Shown: positions 26,086 to 35,908, counted from the first letter of the stretch. The stretch: 64,000 nucleotides of DNA from Methanomicrobium antiquum (GCF_029633915.1 NZ_CP091092.1:2374127-2438126); one strand, 5' to 3'. Made by a program: numbers and translations. Notes: generated by a model not told the origin, from the letters alone.

Positions 26086-28207
26086 TCTTTGAGATCTCCA
26101 GGAAGTATTTTCTTAATTGATACAAACATATTATAACGAAAATAAATAATGATGTTAAACTCAAGTAATTAGTCCATTTCAGCCCGGTAAATTCATATGT
26201 GATTTCATTTTTACCAGGAGGAACCATAACTCCAACTTTATTTCCAATATTCATACAAGTTACTGATTTACCGTTGATCTTTATTTCAATCATATCCGGG
26301 TAATATAATACCGGCAGTTGAACTATTAATGAATTGCTATTGTTGATTACTAATTTGTTTGAAGATATTTTTTGTATTCGAGGATCTCTGGCAGAAATAT
26401 ATTCATCTGATGAAAGCATTTGAGGAAAAATTTTAAATGAATCAAGTAGTAATGCCAATTTGCGATTATCTGTACTCCTGGGATCAATCTCACTAGGAAT
26501 AAAGTATTTGTTAGATTCTATTTCAATGTTTAATTTATTATTTTGAGAGTTCAATACTGAATTATTGTATTTTGATATATTATTGATTGGGATATTTATC
26601 ATAAATGATCCCCGTTGTAAATTTGTTTGATTAAGATATTCCCCATTCAAAAAAAATGTCAGTATAAGATTACCCGTCTGCTCTGGAACATTTCCTTTCA
26701 TTTCTATAATGATTGGATTATTATATTGAGATTCATTTATATATATGTTGGCTGTATTTAGGAGCCATCCCCCCGAATATCCATTAATCAACGTAGTTTT
26801 ATCTCCATATGGAAAGCCATTACTTGAGAGTGATAATTTTGACATTTGATATATAGTTGTTGCACCTCCACCTCCCATATCTGGAGATGAAACTAAATCT
26901 GTAATTGTATTTTCTGGTTCTCCTATGTGATTAGGAAGGTAAGTGCTAGTAAATGATAGACAAATCAATAATATTATGGCTGCATGTTCTAATTTAAATT
27001 CTTCAAATATTTTTATTAATACAATTGGAGCTATCATTGCTCCAAAAATCACGAGATAAACTAATATTCGACAAGTAACTTGAACATATAGTAGTTGACT
27101 TGGTAAATATGACCAGAAATTTACTGGAGATAATATTAATAAAAATGCTACAAATGAGCAAAAAACTAATATTTTTAGCAGAGTAAGATTTATTTGGTTA
27201 TTTCTTTTTAATACTGTGTTTGATTTAGAATATTTTTTTGAAGTTAATATTATTATTCCACAGACAATAAATGTCAATACTGGAGCCCCTATTTGAAATC
27301 CCAAATTAGTATTTCCTACTTCCTCAAAATAATTGATAGGCAATGGGAGAATTTTAGATGGTGCAAACAAAACCCAGATCGTTGTAAGATAATTTGAATC
27401 AAATGGATTGTTTTGTAAGATTTTGATGACTAAATTATTCGAAAGAATTAATTGTGGTATCAAGTACCATGCTGATATTAAAAAGGCAAGAATTGAGCTT
27501 GATATCATTCCAAATATGGAGTAATATGATTCTCTATTAATTAGGAATAAACAGATTACGATTATGAATAAAAATACCATTGTGTATAAACTAAAGATAT
27601 TATGTGTAAGAAATAGAAGGGCTAAGAAGAAAGATAAAAATAGATAATCTATGACATTCTTTGAATAAAAGCCTTTAAAAAGATAATAAAAAACACAAGG
27701 TAATATTCCAAAAGATACAATTTCCGGAAAAGCAAATCTACCATGAATATCTGTCAAAAGATAAGGTGCAGTAAGGTAAACAGTTGATGCAATTGTTGCT
27801 GCATATTTATTTTGTGTTGTCAAAAGCCCAAATTTGTAGAGGTAATACGCACCTAAAAAGAGACTAAGCATAATTACCAGTTTATATGCAAAATATGGTT
27901 CGTCTGTTATAATGTAAAAAATGGCTCCTAAGGTATATGGAAAATTGCCATAAAATTGAAATATTGGGTATCTCTCTCCATCAAGAGCGTTTGGAGCGAT
28001 TCTAATTGGGAACTGTCCTTCAGCGAGTGCATTTTTTGCTTCTATAACTCCAGATATATGGTTTAACAAATCATTTGCAGAGGATTCAACTGGAATATTT
28101 GAACCAAGAGGGGACATTATTGAAATAATTAATATGAGTATAAGTAAAACAGCTGGGAGGTTTTCACCACTCTTCATTAGGTTGGAATAAATCTTCTCTA
28201 TACTCAT
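26075..28207 (-). CDS. Large multi-pass membrane protein of the PTPS-related/YfhO-like type
   Basis: A 710-residue protein with about 12 helices up to residue 420, an extracytoplasmic beta-rich domain (about 435-680) and one final helix near the C-terminus. The first loop carries SANDLLNHISGVIEAKNAL and QFPIRIAPNALDGERYPIFQ, as in membrane proteins labelled '6-pyruvoyl-tetrahydropterin synthase-related', which resemble GT-C lipid-sugar transferases. No pterin synthase activity is implied. It is the first gene of a minus-strand pair inside an otherwise plus-strand cluster, and is very AT-rich. Confidence 0.62.
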   Translation of the reverse strand: MSIEKIYSNLMKSGENLPAVLLILILIISIMSPLGSNIPVESSANDLLNHISGVIEAKNALAEGQFPIRIAPNALDGERYPIFQFYGNFPYTLGAIFYIITDEPYFAYKLVIMLSLFLGAYYLYKFGLLTTQNKYAATIASTVYLTAPYLLTDIHGRFAFPEIVSFGILPCVFYYLFKGFYSKNVIDYLFLSFFLALLFLTHNIFSLYTMVFLFIIVICLFLINRESYYSIFGMISSSILAFLISAWYLIPQLILSNNLVIKILQNNPFDSNYLTTIWVLFAPSKILPLPINYFEEVGNTNLGFQIGAPVLTFIVCGIIILTSKKYSKSNTVLKRNNQINLTLLKILVFCSFVAFLLILSPVNFWSYLPSQLLYVQVTCRILVYLVIFGAMIAPIVLIKIFEEFKLEHAAIILLICLSFTSTYLPNHIGEPENTITDLVSSPDMGGGGATTIYQMSKLSLSSNGFPYGDKTTLINGYSGGWLLNTANIYINESQYNNPIIIEMKGNVPEQTGNLILTFFLNGEYLNQTNLQRGSFMINIPINNISKYNNSVLNSQNNKLNIEIESNKYFIPSEIDPRSTDNRKLALLLDSFKIFPQMLSSDEYISARDPRIQKISSNKLVINNSNSLIVQLPVLYYPDMIEIKINGKSVTCMNIGNKVGVMVPPGKNEITYEFTGLKWTNYLSLTSLFIFVIICLYQLRKYFLEISKNDN

Positions 28208-28362
28208 ATTATACTAATTATGGAAGAAACAAGTTATATTAATTATTGTTTTGTTTTTTAATAACTTCTGCCATAATATTTTTCATGAAAATAGTTGCAA
28301 CATAAAAATTTGAACAAAAACAATATTTAAAAGTATTTTGAGAATGAAATAATTATAACTTT

Positions 28363-29307
28363 ATGTCTCAAAACACAGAACTCATTTCAATAATCGTCCC
28401 GGTCTACCGTGAAGAGACCAATATCCGACCTTTTCTTCAAAGAACAGAACAGGTGATGGAAAAATTAAATTGTCCATACGAGATTATCTTTTGCCTTGAT
28501 CCATCTCCGGACAACACCGAGCAGGTAATACTGGACGAGATAAAACGAAACGAAAACATACGTCTTATTCGTTTCAGCCGCCGCTTTGGCCAGCCTGCCG
28601 CAACACTGGCCGGAATTCATTACTGCAAAGGAGATGCATGTGTTGTCATTGATGTTGATCTTCAGGACCAGCCTGAACTGATTGAACAGATGATTGAAAA
28701 ATGGCAGGAAGGATATAAGGTTGTTTATGCCAAAAGAAGTTCCCGCAAAGGGGAAACATTTTTTAAAAGATGGATATCTCACTTTGGATATCGAGTGATT
28801 AACAAAATATCAGATGTTTCTATCCCTTCAGATACCGGAGATTTCCGGCTTATGGACAGGATTGTTATTGATGAACTTAAAAAACTGCATGAGTCACACG
28901 GTTTTTTGCGTGGAATGGTTGCATTTGTCGGATTTAAGCAGACAGCTATTGAATATGAACGTGATGAGAGAGCCTCAGGTATTTCAAATTATAACAGATA
29001 TCTGGGCTCACTTAAAATCGCATTCAATGGGATTGTTGGATTTTCAATTAAACCTCTGCAGCTTGCAACACTTATAGGGGCAATTATCGCTTTTGGTGCA
29101 TTTATTCTTGGATTCTGGATTTTAATTGAGAAATTTATCCTCAATGTTGAACTCACTCCCGGTTTGACATGGACTATTGTTTTAATCACTTTCCTTTCAG
29201 GAGTACAGCTTCTCTCACTTGGAATTATGGGAGAATATGTGGGCCGAATTTATGAGGAAGTAAAGCAGCGTCCTTTGTACATTGTTGAAGAAACGGAGAA
29301 TCTCTAA
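28363..29307 (+). CDS. Polyprenyl-phosphate glycosyltransferase (GtrB/ArnC-like, GT2)
   Basis: A 314-residue protein. The GT-A domain (about 1-230) has IIVPVYREETNI, DPSPDNTEQVI, IDVDLQDQPELI (the DxD-like metal site, about 99-110) and DTGDFRLMDR. Two membrane helices follow (about 232-255 and 268-292), then an EYVGRIYEEVKQRP tail typical of the family. It would load a sugar onto polyprenyl/dolichyl phosphate as a donor for reactions outside the membrane. The partner flippase could be the GtrA-like protein at 31832, and the GT-C-like proteins at 23.9-28.2 kb could use the lipid-linked sugar. The gene abuts the next one directly. Confidence 0.88.
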   Translation: MSQNTELISIIVPVYREETNIRPFLQRTEQVMEKLNCPYEIIFCLDPSPDNTEQVILDEIKRNENIRLIRFSRRFGQPAATLAGIHYCKGDACVVIDVDLQDQPELIEQMIEKWQEGYKVVYAKRSSRKGETFFKRWISHFGYRVINKISDVSIPSDTGDFRLMDRIVIDELKKLHESHGFLRGMVAFVGFKQTAIEYERDERASGISNYNRYLGSLKIAFNGIVGFSIKPLQLATLIGAIIAFGAFILGFWILIEKFILNVELTPGLTWTIVLITFLSGVQLLSLGIMGEYVGRIYEEVKQRPLYIVEETENL

Positions 29308-30198
29308 ATGGAATTTAATTTTCCAATTCCGCCAGGTTATGAGAATATTCCCGCCTGGACAGGTAAAGGGTTTAAAGTAGGATCTGAGAATATTTCAGTC
29401 CTTAAATATAATAAAAATGAAGCCGGATGGAATGCTGATCTTACTGAATTTCATGAGAATGAGGCAGAAAATGGGAATCACTTTATTGACAGGGCTTCTC
29501 GTCTTCATGCCTGCATGGAACTAAAAAGATATCTGCCGCAGGCAGATGGAGGAGTTGTCCTTGAAATCGGTTCTTCCTCTGGGTACCTGCTCAGGGACAT
29601 TAAAAAAACATTTCCTGATTTATTTATTATTGGTTCAGACTGCATTTCAGAGCCACTTGAAAAGATTGCTAAAAACTATCCTGAAATTCCTTTGATTCAG
29701 TTTGATCTTGTCAATTGTCCGTTACCTGACAATTGTGTGGATGTAATTATTGCACTAAATGTTCTGGAGCATATTGAAGATGATGTTGCTGCATTAGAGC
29801 AGATTTACAGGATATTAAAACCAGGTGGTCATGCAATAATTGAAGTTCCTGCAAATCCTGACTTATATGATTTTTATGATGAACAGCTAAAGCATTTTAG
29901 AAGATATAATCTTTTAGATCTAAAAGAAAAAGTAAATAAGATCGGGTTAGATCCCGTTCGTTCAAGTCATCTGGGATTCTTTGTATATCCAGGTTTTAAA
30001 TTTGCAAAGCGAAGGAACATAAAAAAAATGCAGCATCTTTCAGATAATGAGTGTAAGGAAAAGATTAAACAAGAAATGCATTTTGGGGGGAATATTATGA
30101 ATGCATTTTTATATGCCCTTATAAAATTTGAATTATTATTGGGAAAGAATATGAGATATCCATTTGGAATAAGATGCCTGTTAGTTTTATCAAAATAG
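29308..30198 (+). CDS. SAM-dependent methyltransferase (class I)
   Basis: A 296-residue protein whose ATG follows the stop of the GtrB-like gene without a gap. The methyltransferase core has VVLEIGSSSGYLLRDI (about 83-98), FIIGSDCISEPLEK, VDVIIALNVLEHIEDDV (about 146-162) and ILKPGGHAIIEVPANPDL. The N-terminal ~80 residues are an extension seen in methyltransferases of glycan loci, and the tail contains a DEQLKHFRRYNLLDL segment. It probably methylates a sugar or lipid-linked intermediate made with the co-translated glycosyltransferase. Confidence 0.82.
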   Translation: MEFNFPIPPGYENIPAWTGKGFKVGSENISVLKYNKNEAGWNADLTEFHENEAENGNHFIDRASRLHACMELKRYLPQADGGVVLEIGSSSGYLLRDIKKTFPDLFIIGSDCISEPLEKIAKNYPEIPLIQFDLVNCPLPDNCVDVIIALNVLEHIEDDVAALEQIYRILKPGGHAIIEVPANPDLYDFYDEQLKHFRRYNLLDLKEKVNKIGLDPVRSSHLGFFVYPGFKFAKRRNIKKMQHLSDNECKEKIKQEMHFGGNIMNAFLYALIKFELLLGKNMRYPFGIRCLLVLSK

Positions 30199-30437
30199 AG
30201 AAAATTGGGATATAAAATTATTTGCGAATGTAGAAATATGACTTATATTACAATGATAAATTGATAAATTCTATATATATTATTGAATTAATAATATTTT
30301 AATTTGACTCATTTAAATTATAAGGTTAAATCCCCATTTAGTGGATAAATGTCACGTATACAAACAATAAAACATTTTGAAAATAAAGTTTTATATCTGA
30401 AGTGTTTTGCAGAAAGTAAAAAGCTAGAGGATCTATA

Positions 30438-31826
30438 ATGAAAAATAAAAAGAAAATTGTGTTTGTGTCTCCCCCTAATTTGACATATGGTACTGTATCT
30501 CCCCCTGTTGGTTTGTTATATTTAGGAACTGTTACAAAAGAATCAGGGCGCGACACTGTAATTATTGATGCAGCATCTTTGAATTATTCGATGGAAGAAA
30601 CCATCAAATTAATCATTAATGAGAAACCGGATTATGTTGGAGTAACGGCAGTCACAATTACAGTTGAGGAATCTGGAAAAATTGCTAAAGCAGTTAAAGA
30701 TGCTTTGCCGGATACAATAACAATTATTGGAGGTCATCATTTAACTGCATTACCTGAAGAGACAATGACTAAATATCCTCAGTTTGATTTTGGTATAATC
30801 GGTGAAGGTGAAATTACAACAGTTTCTTTATTAAATGCAATAGATTCCAAAAAGAACTATGAAGATGTTGATGGGATTATTTATTATGATAATGGTCAAT
30901 TGATTACTACATCCCCCAGAGAAAGAATAAAAGATCTTGACAGTTTACCTATACCTGATTGGAGCCTTCTTCCTAATCTTATAAATATTTATTCTCCTCC
31001 GCCACATGTTGTGGATGTTTTCCCCTCTATTGGTTTTAATTCTTCAAGAGGATGTCCTGGAAAATGTATCTTTTGTTCTAATTCTGTTTTCAAGAACAAG
31101 ATGAGTAGTCTATCAGGTAATAGACTTTATGAAATTGTAAGCCAACTTAAAAACGAATATGGCATTAAAGAGATCTGGTTTGGGGAGGATAATTTTTTAA
31201 TATTCAAGAAACGTTTGCTTGAATTTTGTAAATTAGTAATTGATAATGATTTGCAGATGTCCTTTGTCTGTTCAGGTCGTATTGATAATGTAAAGAGCAA
31301 AGATGATTTATTATTAATGAAAAAAGCTGGATTTCGTCAGATCTGGTATGGAATTGAAAGCGGTGATCAAAGAATACTAAATATACTGCAAAAAGGGATA
31401 ACTGTTGAAGAAGTACATAAAGTTGTCAACTGGACTGATGAGGCAGGGATAGATCCCTGTGGTTACTTCATTTTTGGAGCTCCTGGAGAGAATGAAGAGA
31501 CTCTGAGTAAAACTCTTAATCTTGCATTGGATTTAAAACTCCGTGCAGCTCATACATCTTTTATGATACCTTTCCCTGGATCCAAGTTTTACGAAAACTT
31601 CAGGCAATATGGCGTATATAATGAAAATGTCCTTGATATGTATAAGCCAAGTTTCATTCCTTTTGATCTTAATGAAGAAATTTTAGTAAAATATTTTAAA
31701 AGATTCTATAGAGATTTCTATTTCAGACCGCGTATAATTTGGATATATGTAAAAAGATTAAAAAACCCTCATAATTTTATGAAATTGTTCCGTGGCTTTA
31801 TAGAATTAGTAAAAAATATAAAATAA
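30438..31826 (+). CDS. B12-binding-domain radical SAM protein
   Basis: A 462-residue protein. Residues 1-140 form a cobalamin-binding-type Rossmann domain (LTYGTVSPPVGLLYLGTV; TIIGGHHLTALPEET). The radical SAM core carries the iron-sulphur motif GCPGKCIFC with cysteines at 206, 210 and 213, followed by IWFGEDNFLIF and GIESGDQRILNILQKGI. Family members methylate or rearrange unactivated carbon atoms; the substrate here is unknown. The DHxGGH cobalamin motif is not obvious, so B12 use is uncertain. GAGG lies 7 bases before the ATG. It precedes the GtrA-like gene by 5 bases. Confidence 0.85.
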   Translation: MKNKKKIVFVSPPNLTYGTVSPPVGLLYLGTVTKESGRDTVIIDAASLNYSMEETIKLIINEKPDYVGVTAVTITVEESGKIAKAVKDALPDTITIIGGHHLTALPEETMTKYPQFDFGIIGEGEITTVSLLNAIDSKKNYEDVDGIIYYDNGQLITTSPRERIKDLDSLPIPDWSLLPNLINIYSPPPHVVDVFPSIGFNSSRGCPGKCIFCSNSVFKNKMSSLSGNRLYEIVSQLKNEYGIKEIWFGEDNFLIFKKRLLEFCKLVIDNDLQMSFVCSGRIDNVKSKDDLLLMKKAGFRQIWYGIESGDQRILNILQKGITVEEVHKVVNWTDEAGIDPCGYFIFGAPGENEETLSKTLNLALDLKLRAAHTSFMIPFPGSKFYENFRQYGVYNENVLDMYKPSFIPFDLNEEILVKYFKRFYRDFYFRPRIIWIYVKRLKNPHNFMKLFRGFIELVKNIK

Positions 31827-31831
31827 TCTTT

Positions 31832-32236
31832 ATGGCTCTTTCGATAATTACAATAGATGATAAAAAAGGGTTTGTTAAATACATATTTGGGGGGGCTATT
31901 TCATCGATTTCTGATTTATTAATATTCAGTTTTTTATTAACTGCCTTGAAACTGAATTATATAATTTCAAATTCTGTCTCATTTATCATAGCAGTATTTA
32001 TTGCTTTTATTTATCATCGACACATCACTTTTAATTGTTCTAATGAACAATTTGTAATGGGTCAGTTTTTTCTCTTTTTAATTGTGTCAGTAATTTCTTT
32101 AATATTAAGTAATATTTTGTTATATTTATTTATAGGGCTCTTATTAATATTACCCTTAATTGCAAAATGTTTCCAAATCGGCATTTCATTACCTGTAAAT
32201 TATGTTTTAAATAAAAAAATTGTTTTCAAAAAATAA
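31832..32236 (+). CDS. GtrA-family membrane protein
   Basis: A 134-residue protein with four membrane helices and the GtrA pattern: FVKYIFGGAISSISDLLIF near the N-terminus and the ending PVNYVLNKKIVF. GtrA-like proteins are thought to flip polyprenyl-phosphate-linked sugars across the membrane. It starts 5 bases after the radical SAM gene and is a plausible partner of the GtrB-like enzyme at 28363. It is very AT-rich and lies at the end of the plus-strand run of the cluster. Confidence 0.83.
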   Translation: MALSIITIDDKKGFVKYIFGGAISSISDLLIFSFLLTALKLNYIISNSVSFIIAVFIAFIYHRHITFNCSNEQFVMGQFFLFLIVSVISLILSNILLYLFIGLLLILPLIAKCFQIGISLPVNYVLNKKIVFKK

Positions 32237-32283
32237 TATTATCCATTATGCAATATTTATTTATTGAATTTAAAATAGGTGTT

Positions 32284-33000
32284 TTATATTTTATACCCGG
32301 CACTCTGTGCATCGTTGTAAAACATCTGCACTGTTTCAAGTGACAGCTGGCTTAAGTCCTTTCCAACCTGCGGGACTTTCTTCAGGATGTCATTTGTAAT
32401 TGTTATGATGTGGCATCCACAGGATTCTGCCTGTATAAGATTTAGAATTTCTCTTGTGCTTGCCCATAAAAGTTCTGCCTTTGGTTTTGATTTAAGAATC
32501 TCAACTGCATCTTTCATAATAGGCATCGGGTCTCTTCCTGTGTCAGCAATTCTTCCTGCAAAGACTGAAACAATACTTGGAGTATCAACTGAAAGTGCAT
32601 CGGCAACAGTTTTTACCTGTTCAAGTGTCAGTATTGCTGTGACATTGAGCTTTAAACCATCCTGAGAGAGTTTTTTAACAAGTTCTGCTGTGCTTTCACC
32701 TTTTGTGTTTGTGACCGGTATTTTGATATAGACATTGTCACCCCAGCCTGCAATCTTTCTTGCCTCGCGTTCCATGCCTGAAAGATCGTCTGAAAAAACC
32801 TCAAATGATATTGGAAGATCAGGAATTTCTTTAAGAACAGCCTTTGCAAATTCCTCATAGCTTTTTACTCCTGCCTTCTTCATAAGAGTAGGATTGGTGG
32901 TAAAACCGCTTGCGACTCCTTTTTTGTACTCCTCTATCATGCCCTCAATATCTGCACCATCAGCATAGAGTTTTATTTTAAAATCAGAAAGCTTTGACAT
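32284..33000 (-). CDS. Transaldolase / fructose-6-phosphate aldolase-like enzyme
   Basis: A 238-residue TIM-barrel protein of the short transaldolase (TalC/FSA) family: KIKLYADGADIEGM at the start, GFTTNPTLMKKAG (about 32-44), the Schiff-base lysine in YIKIPVTN (Lys93) and LWASTREILN. Transaldolase would make sedoheptulose 7-phosphate from fructose 6-phosphate and erythrose 4-phosphate, which is the starting compound for the GmhA-HddA-GmhB-HddC genes just upstream on the same strand. FSA-type aldolase activity is the alternative. The methyltransferase gene at 33037 lies between it and the heptose operon. Confidence 0.8.
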   Translation of the reverse strand: MSKLSDFKIKLYADGADIEGMIEEYKKGVASGFTTNPTLMKKAGVKSYEEFAKAVLKEIPDLPISFEVFSDDLSGMEREARKIAGWGDNVYIKIPVTNTKGESTAELVKKLSQDGLKLNVTAILTLEQVKTVADALSVDTPSIVSVFAGRIADTGRDPMPIMKDAVEILKSKPKAELLWASTREILNLIQAESCGCHIITITNDILKKVPQVGKDLSQLSLETVQMFYNDAQSAGYKI

Positions 33001-33036
33001 CTAACCTTAAATTTTGTTCTTAATATTATATATGAA

Positions 33037-33915
33037 CTAGTTTTTTTTAATTCCAATTCCCCAACAAAGTTTATATTTTTTATCTATAATATTAGATATT
33101 ATCTGCCATGGAAAAACATTGTAGATTATACTGCTATTGGTTATATGTAGATTTTTTAGTATTTTATATTTGTATATATTTGTCCATCCCTTTTTTTGTT
33201 CTTTAGAAAGTAGACAATATTGTAATCCTACGGATTCAAATAAATTATTTATTGATTTTTCACTAAATAAGCAGATATGAATTTCAGGGATAAAGTAATT
33301 CCATTTCATAATATTCTTTTGAATTGGATCAACATTTCCTGTTGTAAAGAAAAATATACCTCCTGGTTTTAATGCTTTTTGTATATTGTCCATGAATACT
33401 TTTGGATTATCTACATGTTCCAATGTTTCTATAGCAGTAATAACATCATATTTATTTTTTGAATTAAGATATTCTTTTTCAGTTAATATATCAATCCCAC
33501 TTTTTTTTGCAAAAACGGCTCCATATCCTGTATCAAACCCGTTAATATTGTGTTCTGAGTTTTTAGAAACATACTTTATCAATCCACCGGCACCACATCC
33601 AATATCTAACCAGTTGTTTTTCTTATTGCCAGAAATGGCATTTATTGTCTTTAAAATACCTTCATATTCATATAATCGAATACTTTTATCGGGATTTTCA
33701 ATCTCATAAATATAATTAATCAATGGATCAGCACCTTTCCCATGATAATATGCTTCATCATAAAGTTTTTTATCATATGAAGGATTAGAAACAAAAAAGA
33801 AATTGCAATTTCTACAATAATACAGATCAAACTCTTCATTTGAAAGGAATTCACCTTTCTTTGAGTCAATATATTCACAGTCTCCACCGCAGATTTTACA
33901 TTTTATATTTGTCAT
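33037..33915 (-). CDS. SAM methyltransferase with N-terminal zinc-ribbon motif
   Basis: A 292-residue protein. The N-terminus has two CxxC pairs (CKICGGDC and YYCRNCNFFF, within residues 5-38), a zinc-ribbon arrangement common in sugar methyltransferases. The class I core follows: NNWLDIGCGAGGLIKYV (about 99-115), NGFDTGYG, DVITAIETLEHVDNP (about 153-167) and ALKPGGIFFFTTGN. It lies between GmhB and the transaldolase-like gene and probably methylates a sugar of the glycan. The DNA is much more AT-rich than the flanking heptose genes, which suggests separate acquisition. Confidence 0.82.
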   Translation of the reverse strand: MTNIKCKICGGDCEYIDSKKGEFLSNEEFDLYYCRNCNFFFVSNPSYDKKLYDEAYYHGKGADPLINYIYEIENPDKSIRLYEYEGILKTINAISGNKKNNWLDIGCGAGGLIKYVSKNSEHNINGFDTGYGAVFAKKSGIDILTEKEYLNSKNKYDVITAIETLEHVDNPKVFMDNIQKALKPGGIFFFTTGNVDPIQKNIMKWNYFIPEIHICLFSEKSINNLFESVGLQYCLLSKEQKKGWTNIYKYKILKNLHITNSSIIYNVFPWQIISNIIDKKYKLCWGIGIKKN

Positions 33916-33982
33916 AATTATCTACCATATTAATCAAATTATCTCTATATTAGGTACATTCAAATTCAACATAAATTATGGG

Positions 33983-34573
33983 TTAGGTAGGGAATTTTTT
34001 TGAAAATTCAAGTATAATCTTTACAGCCTCGCAGATATCCCCTGCAAAAAAATCCGGTGCTGATATGCCGCGATATCCTGCAGAATGCTCCTCTTCAATA
34101 AGAATTGTCCGTGTTCCTGCCGCGTTTCCGCATTCTATATCAGAATCACGATCTCCTATCATCCAGGAACCGGAAAGGTCAATGCTATAATCTTTTGCCG
34201 CTTTTAAAAGAAAGTATGGTTTTGGCTTTCGGCATTCACAGACATAAGAATATTTTGGAACAATGCCCTGGGGATGATGGTAGCAGTAATAATAATCCTG
34301 AAATATTATTTTATTCTCTTTAAATATTTCATCAAGTTTATTGTGGACTGCTTTTATCTCTTCTAATGTGGTCTTTCCTTTTGCATAATCAGGTTGATTG
34401 GACACCAAAAAGAGATAAAATCCTGCCTCCATAAGAGAATGAAGGGATGAAATAACACCCGGGTATAAGTCAAGCTCTTCTGGTGAATGCGGCGGCTCAT
34501 ACTCACCTGTTTTTGGGTTTAGAATGAGCCGGTTTATTACCCCGTCCCGGTCTAAAAAAACTGCTTTTCTCAT
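33983..34573 (-). CDS. gmhB: D-glycero-D-manno-heptose bisphosphate phosphatase-like HAD protein
   Basis: A 196-residue HAD-IIIA phosphatase: catalytic FLDRDGVINR (Asp8/Asp10), SNQPDYAKG, the zinc-binding CYHHP ... CECRKPKP segment (about 97-118) and MIGDRDSDIECGNAAG (about 138-153). This is the GmhB build, which removes the 7-phosphate from heptose 1,7-bisphosphate; histidinol-phosphate phosphatase is an alternative on motifs alone. It is the last gene of the coupled minus-strand operon, 7 bases after GmhA. Confidence 0.83.
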   Translation of the reverse strand: MRKAVFLDRDGVINRLILNPKTGEYEPPHSPEELDLYPGVISSLHSLMEAGFYLFLVSNQPDYAKGKTTLEEIKAVHNKLDEIFKENKIIFQDYYYCYHHPQGIVPKYSYVCECRKPKPYFLLKAAKDYSIDLSGSWMIGDRDSDIECGNAAGTRTILIEEEHSAGYRGISAPDFFAGDICEAVKIILEFSKKFPT

Positions 34574-34580
34574 CTGAAAA

Positions 34581-35186
34581 TTATTTTGTGCTTTCCCACT
34601 TCATCTCAAATTTCTGCAATTCAGGACTTGAAACAATAAGATGCCATACAACTGCCTGGAAGGCCTCTGTCTGAGGGGTAACTGTCTTTTCGTTTACAGT
34701 TGGAATAATTACACAGGCATCTGCAATTTTTCCAGTGTACCCGCCGTCACGCCCGACAACACCTATTACTTTTGCACCTTTCTCTTTTGCATAACGAAGA
34801 GCATTTACAAGATTTACACTGACATTTTTCTCTTCGTTTCCGCCGCCAACAGAGAAGACAAAGATACAATCCTTTGCATTGAGACGGCTTCCTTTAAGCC
34901 AGCTCTCAAAAACAGTCTCCCAGCCGTCATCATTTACTCTTGCTGTAAGCTCTGATACATTGTCTGTAGGTGCATACGATTCAATTCCTGCAATCTTTCT
35001 GAAGTCATTTACCGCATGGGAAGCGTGACCTGCTCCTCCACCAACACCTAAAATAAACAGACGTCCTTCATTTTCTCTGACAGATTTTAAAATATGAATC
35101 ATATTTTTTATCTGAGACTGGTCTATCTGGCTGATTATTTTTACAGCATCGTCCATAAAATTTGAAATAAAATTATTTTCTTTCAT
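34581..35186 (-). CDS. gmhA: Sedoheptulose-7-phosphate isomerase-like SIS protein
   Basis: A 201-residue SIS-domain protein: LFILGVGGGAGHASHAVNDF (about 42-61), a phosphate-binding FVFSVGGGNEEKNVSVNL (about 108-125) and GAKVIGVVGRDGGYTG. GmhA isomerises sedoheptulose 7-phosphate to D-glycero-D-manno-heptose 7-phosphate. The signature GVGGGAGHAS differs from the usual GNGGSAADA of bacterial GmhA, so assignment rests partly on its position between HddC and GmhB genes. ATG 35186 is preferred (GGAG 5 bases upstream) over GTG 35192. Confidence 0.78.
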   Translation of the reverse strand: MKENNFISNFMDDAVKIISQIDQSQIKNMIHILKSVRENEGRLFILGVGGGAGHASHAVNDFRKIAGIESYAPTDNVSELTARVNDDGWETVFESWLKGSRLNAKDCIFVFSVGGGNEEKNVSVNLVNALRYAKEKGAKVIGVVGRDGGYTGKIADACVIIPTVNEKTVTPQTEAFQAVVWHLIVSSPELQKFEMKWESTK

Positions 35187-35200
35187 AAACACTCCAATTA

Positions 35201-35908
35201 TTAAAAACGTGGTTTCCTATTTATAATATAATCTTCTGTTTCTTTGATGCCCTGAACTGAACCTGTCTCATAAAAACGGTTTTCAACAACAAATGCACTT
35301 ACAATACCCAAATTCACAGAATCGGAAATTACAAGAGATAGATCAAATGGTTCATCGGCAGGATATCCGGAAAAAATTTCTTTTCTGATGACTATCAGGC
35401 CGTAATCAATGTATATCATTTCAGGATCAGATACATTCTTTTCATATCTGACAACCCTGCTATCTTTAAGGACAATGTTGCTTTTATCAAAAGCGTCATT
35501 GTTTTTGTAAACAGTCATTAGAACGGGTAGTTCTTCTTCATAATAATGCTGTATTATCTGTTCGATATCTATATCCAGATATGAATCTCCATACAGGATA
35601 ACAAAATCATCCGGAAGAAGTTTGCCTGCCTTTTTTAGTGCACCGCCTGTTCCAAGAAGTTTTTCACCATCATATGAATATCTGACATTAATTCCAAACT
35701 GTGATCCGTCACCAACGTGTGCTTCAACACTTTCACCAAGATTTCCCAGGCAAAGAATTACTTCTTCGACCCCCTTTTCTTTTAAAAGTTCAAGCTGGTG
35801 ATCGATAAAAGGCCGGCCTGCAATTTCTATCATAGATTTTGGAATTGTTTTGGTTATCGGGTAGAGGCGTGTTGCAAGACCGCCTGCTAAAATTACAACC
35901 GGGAGCAT
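35201..35908 (-). CDS. hddC: Heptose-1-phosphate guanylyltransferase-like nucleotidyltransferase
   Basis: A 235-residue nucleotidyltransferase: the nucleotide-binding loop LAGGLATRLYPITKTIPKSM (about 7-26), the LGTGGALKKAG uridine/guanosine site, ILYGDSYLDID (metal Asp, about 103-113) and ETGSVQGIKETEDYI at the end. In operons with HddA, GmhA and GmhB this protein transfers GMP to heptose 1-phosphate to give GDP-heptose. The base specificity is inferred from context. Its start overlaps the stop of the kinase gene (TAATG). Confidence 0.8.
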   Translation of the reverse strand: MLPVVILAGGLATRLYPITKTIPKSMIEIAGRPFIDHQLELLKEKGVEEVILCLGNLGESVEAHVGDGSQFGINVRYSYDGEKLLGTGGALKKAGKLLPDDFVILYGDSYLDIDIEQIIQHYYEEELPVLMTVYKNNDAFDKSNIVLKDSRVVRYEKNVSDPEMIYIDYGLIVIRKEIFSGYPADEPFDLSLVISDSVNLGIVSAFVVENRFYETGSVQGIKETEDYIINRKPRF

